Source of the DNA: Pseudo-nitzschia pungens
Taxonomy: Eukaryota > Bacillariophyta > Bacillariophyceae > Bacillariales > Bacillariaceae
NCBI GenBank assembly: GCA_037355855.1
Contig: CM074758.1
Coordinates: 7,103,001 to 7,167,000, forward strand
DNA length: 64,000 nt
Direction of reading: 5' to 3'
Both the position numbers and the translations under genes were made by a program. Every line of letters starts with the position of its first letter. Positions within the stretch are counted from its first letter, which is position 1. Below, piece by piece: positions 62,701-64,000 of the stretch. The notes under the pieces were generated by a model. The model was not told where the DNA came from. It searched no databases and saw nothing but the letters and a program-made list of their open reading frames with translations.

Positions 62701-62936
62701 CCGCAGACTTGGTTCTGAACTTGCCTCCGTACGTGTTGTAGGTGACAGATCTTTGGTCTCGGTTCGTTAGTTGACTTCGGTCGACAAATTGCCTTAGTAT
62801 GATGGATTTGGAGCAGCCAGAGTCTAGTAGGCCCCGGAGCATCCTCCCCCTTCCCTTGTGGTCCAATACCTCCACACAGACGTCCGCAAATCTGTTGATG
62901 ATGCGGGGTCCCGGTGTGGATGGTATCAGAAGCCAT
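59748..62936 (-). pseudogene. pol: Pol of B3 (deleted and frameshifted)
   Basis: From 62,483 to 59,748 the frame is open and holds RT (VYIDDIL), RNase H (LYSDASD) and integrase (CKHCHTC, FDGGSEF, NSVLERIH), nearly identical to B2. Upstream, about 80 bp that encode the end of the protease region in B1/B2 are missing at about 62,568, shifting the frame. The protease core (RGLLDSGCSKSIIL) lies in the frame 62,875-62,580. A further indel near 62,900-62,935 separates it from the ATG after the gag stop. Confidence 0.93.
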
Positions 62937-64000
62937 TCAGTTGTGGGAATCCTTTCTTTTTGAAGGTTTTCCGGTACTTTCTTCTGTACTCTTTGAGTTC
63001 CCGTTCGGAGATGTCGATCTCGTCATCGGAGACTTCATGGTCAGCTTGGGCCGTGGCCAGTACATAAGAGTACTCGTGGTTCGATAGATTCCTTCCCCAG
63101 TGGGGTTTGGAGTGTTGCTCGTAGATCCTGAGTCTTGTTCTTTTGCCACAAAGTGCTCCTTGAGCAGGTTGATGGTTCTCCCGGTCGAACTTCCCCTTCT
63201 TGTGGGGTACCACCGGTTAGTTTCCAGCATTTGCCGGCATGGACCTTGCCACAGGTCTTGCATAGCTGTTTGTTGCTGTTGTCCACTAGGGCGCTTCTTT
63301 TTGCCAGGGGATTTCCCGTGGTGGGTTCCTCCCCCAGATGCGGCCTTGGGGTTCTTCTTGGTACCACCGGTTTGTTTTTCGAGGTCGGAGATGCGTTTGC
63401 GGAGTTCATCCTCGCTCCGGATGGTGATTTCCAGGTTTTCGAGCTTGTCGATGGTGGTGTGAAAGGAGTGGGTGTAGACGTCCCATCCGATATGGTCGAG
63501 CTTCTCTCGTTGGGAGTGGGTCATGTTGGAATCTAGGATTTCCTTCATGTCCTCTTCCGAATAGCTGGATGGTGCAGTGCCGTTTGCGGCGCCACTCTCC
63601 CAGAGGCAGTCGGGTAGATAGCTCTGTAGTTCGGCCATACGGTTTGCCCAAGAGCGGATACCGTGTTTCATGTCGATTTTCGTATTCCGAATGAATCTTC
63701 GGAGCAGAATGTAGGATCTTTTGCCATTCATGTCATTGCCAAAGACTTTGAGTTTGAGGGCGTGCATACACTCCTCAATGACATCCTTTCTGTACTCCTG
63801 GGTTCGGTAGTAACAATTTTCTGGTCAAAGTCTCTCTTCCAGGTGATAAAGAGTTCCGGTCTTTCCGTGCCGGTGAGCACCTTTAGGTAGTCACTGAAGG
63901 CCACTCCTCCCTTTTCGGAGTCGATGCTCATCTTTACGGCATTGGCATCTTCCGGCCAGTCTTCTCGTGCAAAGGTAAAGGGTTTCTGTTTGGTTCCTTT
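62937..64000 (-). pseudogene. gag: Gag of B3 (frameshifted, internally deleted)
   Basis: Fragments match B2 Gag in several frames. Compared with B1/B2 there are small extra bases near 62,948, 63,121, 63,177, 63,208 and 63,287, the last next to the zinc knuckle. About 350 bp covering the variable linker is lost at about 63,812, where GGTAGTAA joins CAATTTTCTGG. The N-terminal start lies beyond the window. Confidence 0.9.

Larger units (their letters stand above)
59541..64000 (-). mobile_element. B3: defective Ty3/gypsy-type LTR element (runs off window)
   Basis: The 3' LTR is 59541-59729; the left flank GACTT (59536-59540) should be its target duplication. pol is broken by an internal deletion near 62,568 and a shifted start. 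gag carries several 1-4 nt insertions and a deletion of about 350 bp near 63,812. The 5' LTR lies beyond 64,000. Confidence 0.93.

Overview
This is eukaryotic repeat-rich DNA, most likely from a diatom or a related stramenopile alga. That assignment is an inference from protein family resemblance: Copia and Ty3-type polyproteins, a Crypton-like tyrosine recombinase, and a transposon-associated ORF of a type I associate with diatoms. I see no host housekeeping gene, no rRNA and no tRNA. Almost every base belongs to a mobile element, and most elements sit inside other elements.

From about 192 to 51,054 the substrate is one old Ty1/copia element on the minus strand (called Copia-C). Read right to left it gives gag (50,579-51,054, then 31,813-33,156), protease (about 30,833-31,380), a linker (22,398-22,646), the pre-integrase zinc region (19,455-19,690), integrase (15,114-16,384) and RT-RNase H (192-2,184). 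Later insertions split it into these pieces. Target-site duplications or restored reading frames show which pieces join. The insertions are: a LINE 3' end at the left edge; a long-TIR DNA element D1 (2,185-15,113) that itself holds LTR element A1, which in turn holds a short LINE derivative and LTR element B1; gag-only LTR element A2 (16,385-19,454); a foldback element D2 with a nested Stowaway-like MITE D3; a second short LINE derivative; a TA-flanked DNA element D4 (22,647-30,830) holding LTR element B2; and LTR element A3 (33,157-50,578), which holds a full-length 11.8 kb LINE (38,102-49,870).

From 51,055 to the right edge come the presumed 5' end of Copia-C, an inverted-repeat element, and a tyrosine recombinase gene (52,154 to 59,540). 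That gene is split by the coding-intact Ty3-type element A4 (53,058-58,862) and cut at its 3' end by B3, which runs off the window.

The LTR elements form two Ty3-like groups. Group A (A1, A2, A3, A4) shares LTR ends, a Gag beginning with a YRDPP/YREPP motif and an unusual zinc-binding motif; A1 and A2 have lost almost all of pol. Group B (B1, B2, B3) has 185-193 bp LTRs. In both groups a perfect palindrome lies directly against the 5' LTR, where a tRNA primer site is expected. In every element with pol whose junction is visible, gag and pol lie in one frame separated by a single UGA. The short LINE derivatives share head, tail and two 3' stem-loops with the full-length LINE, so they are plausibly mobilised by its proteins.
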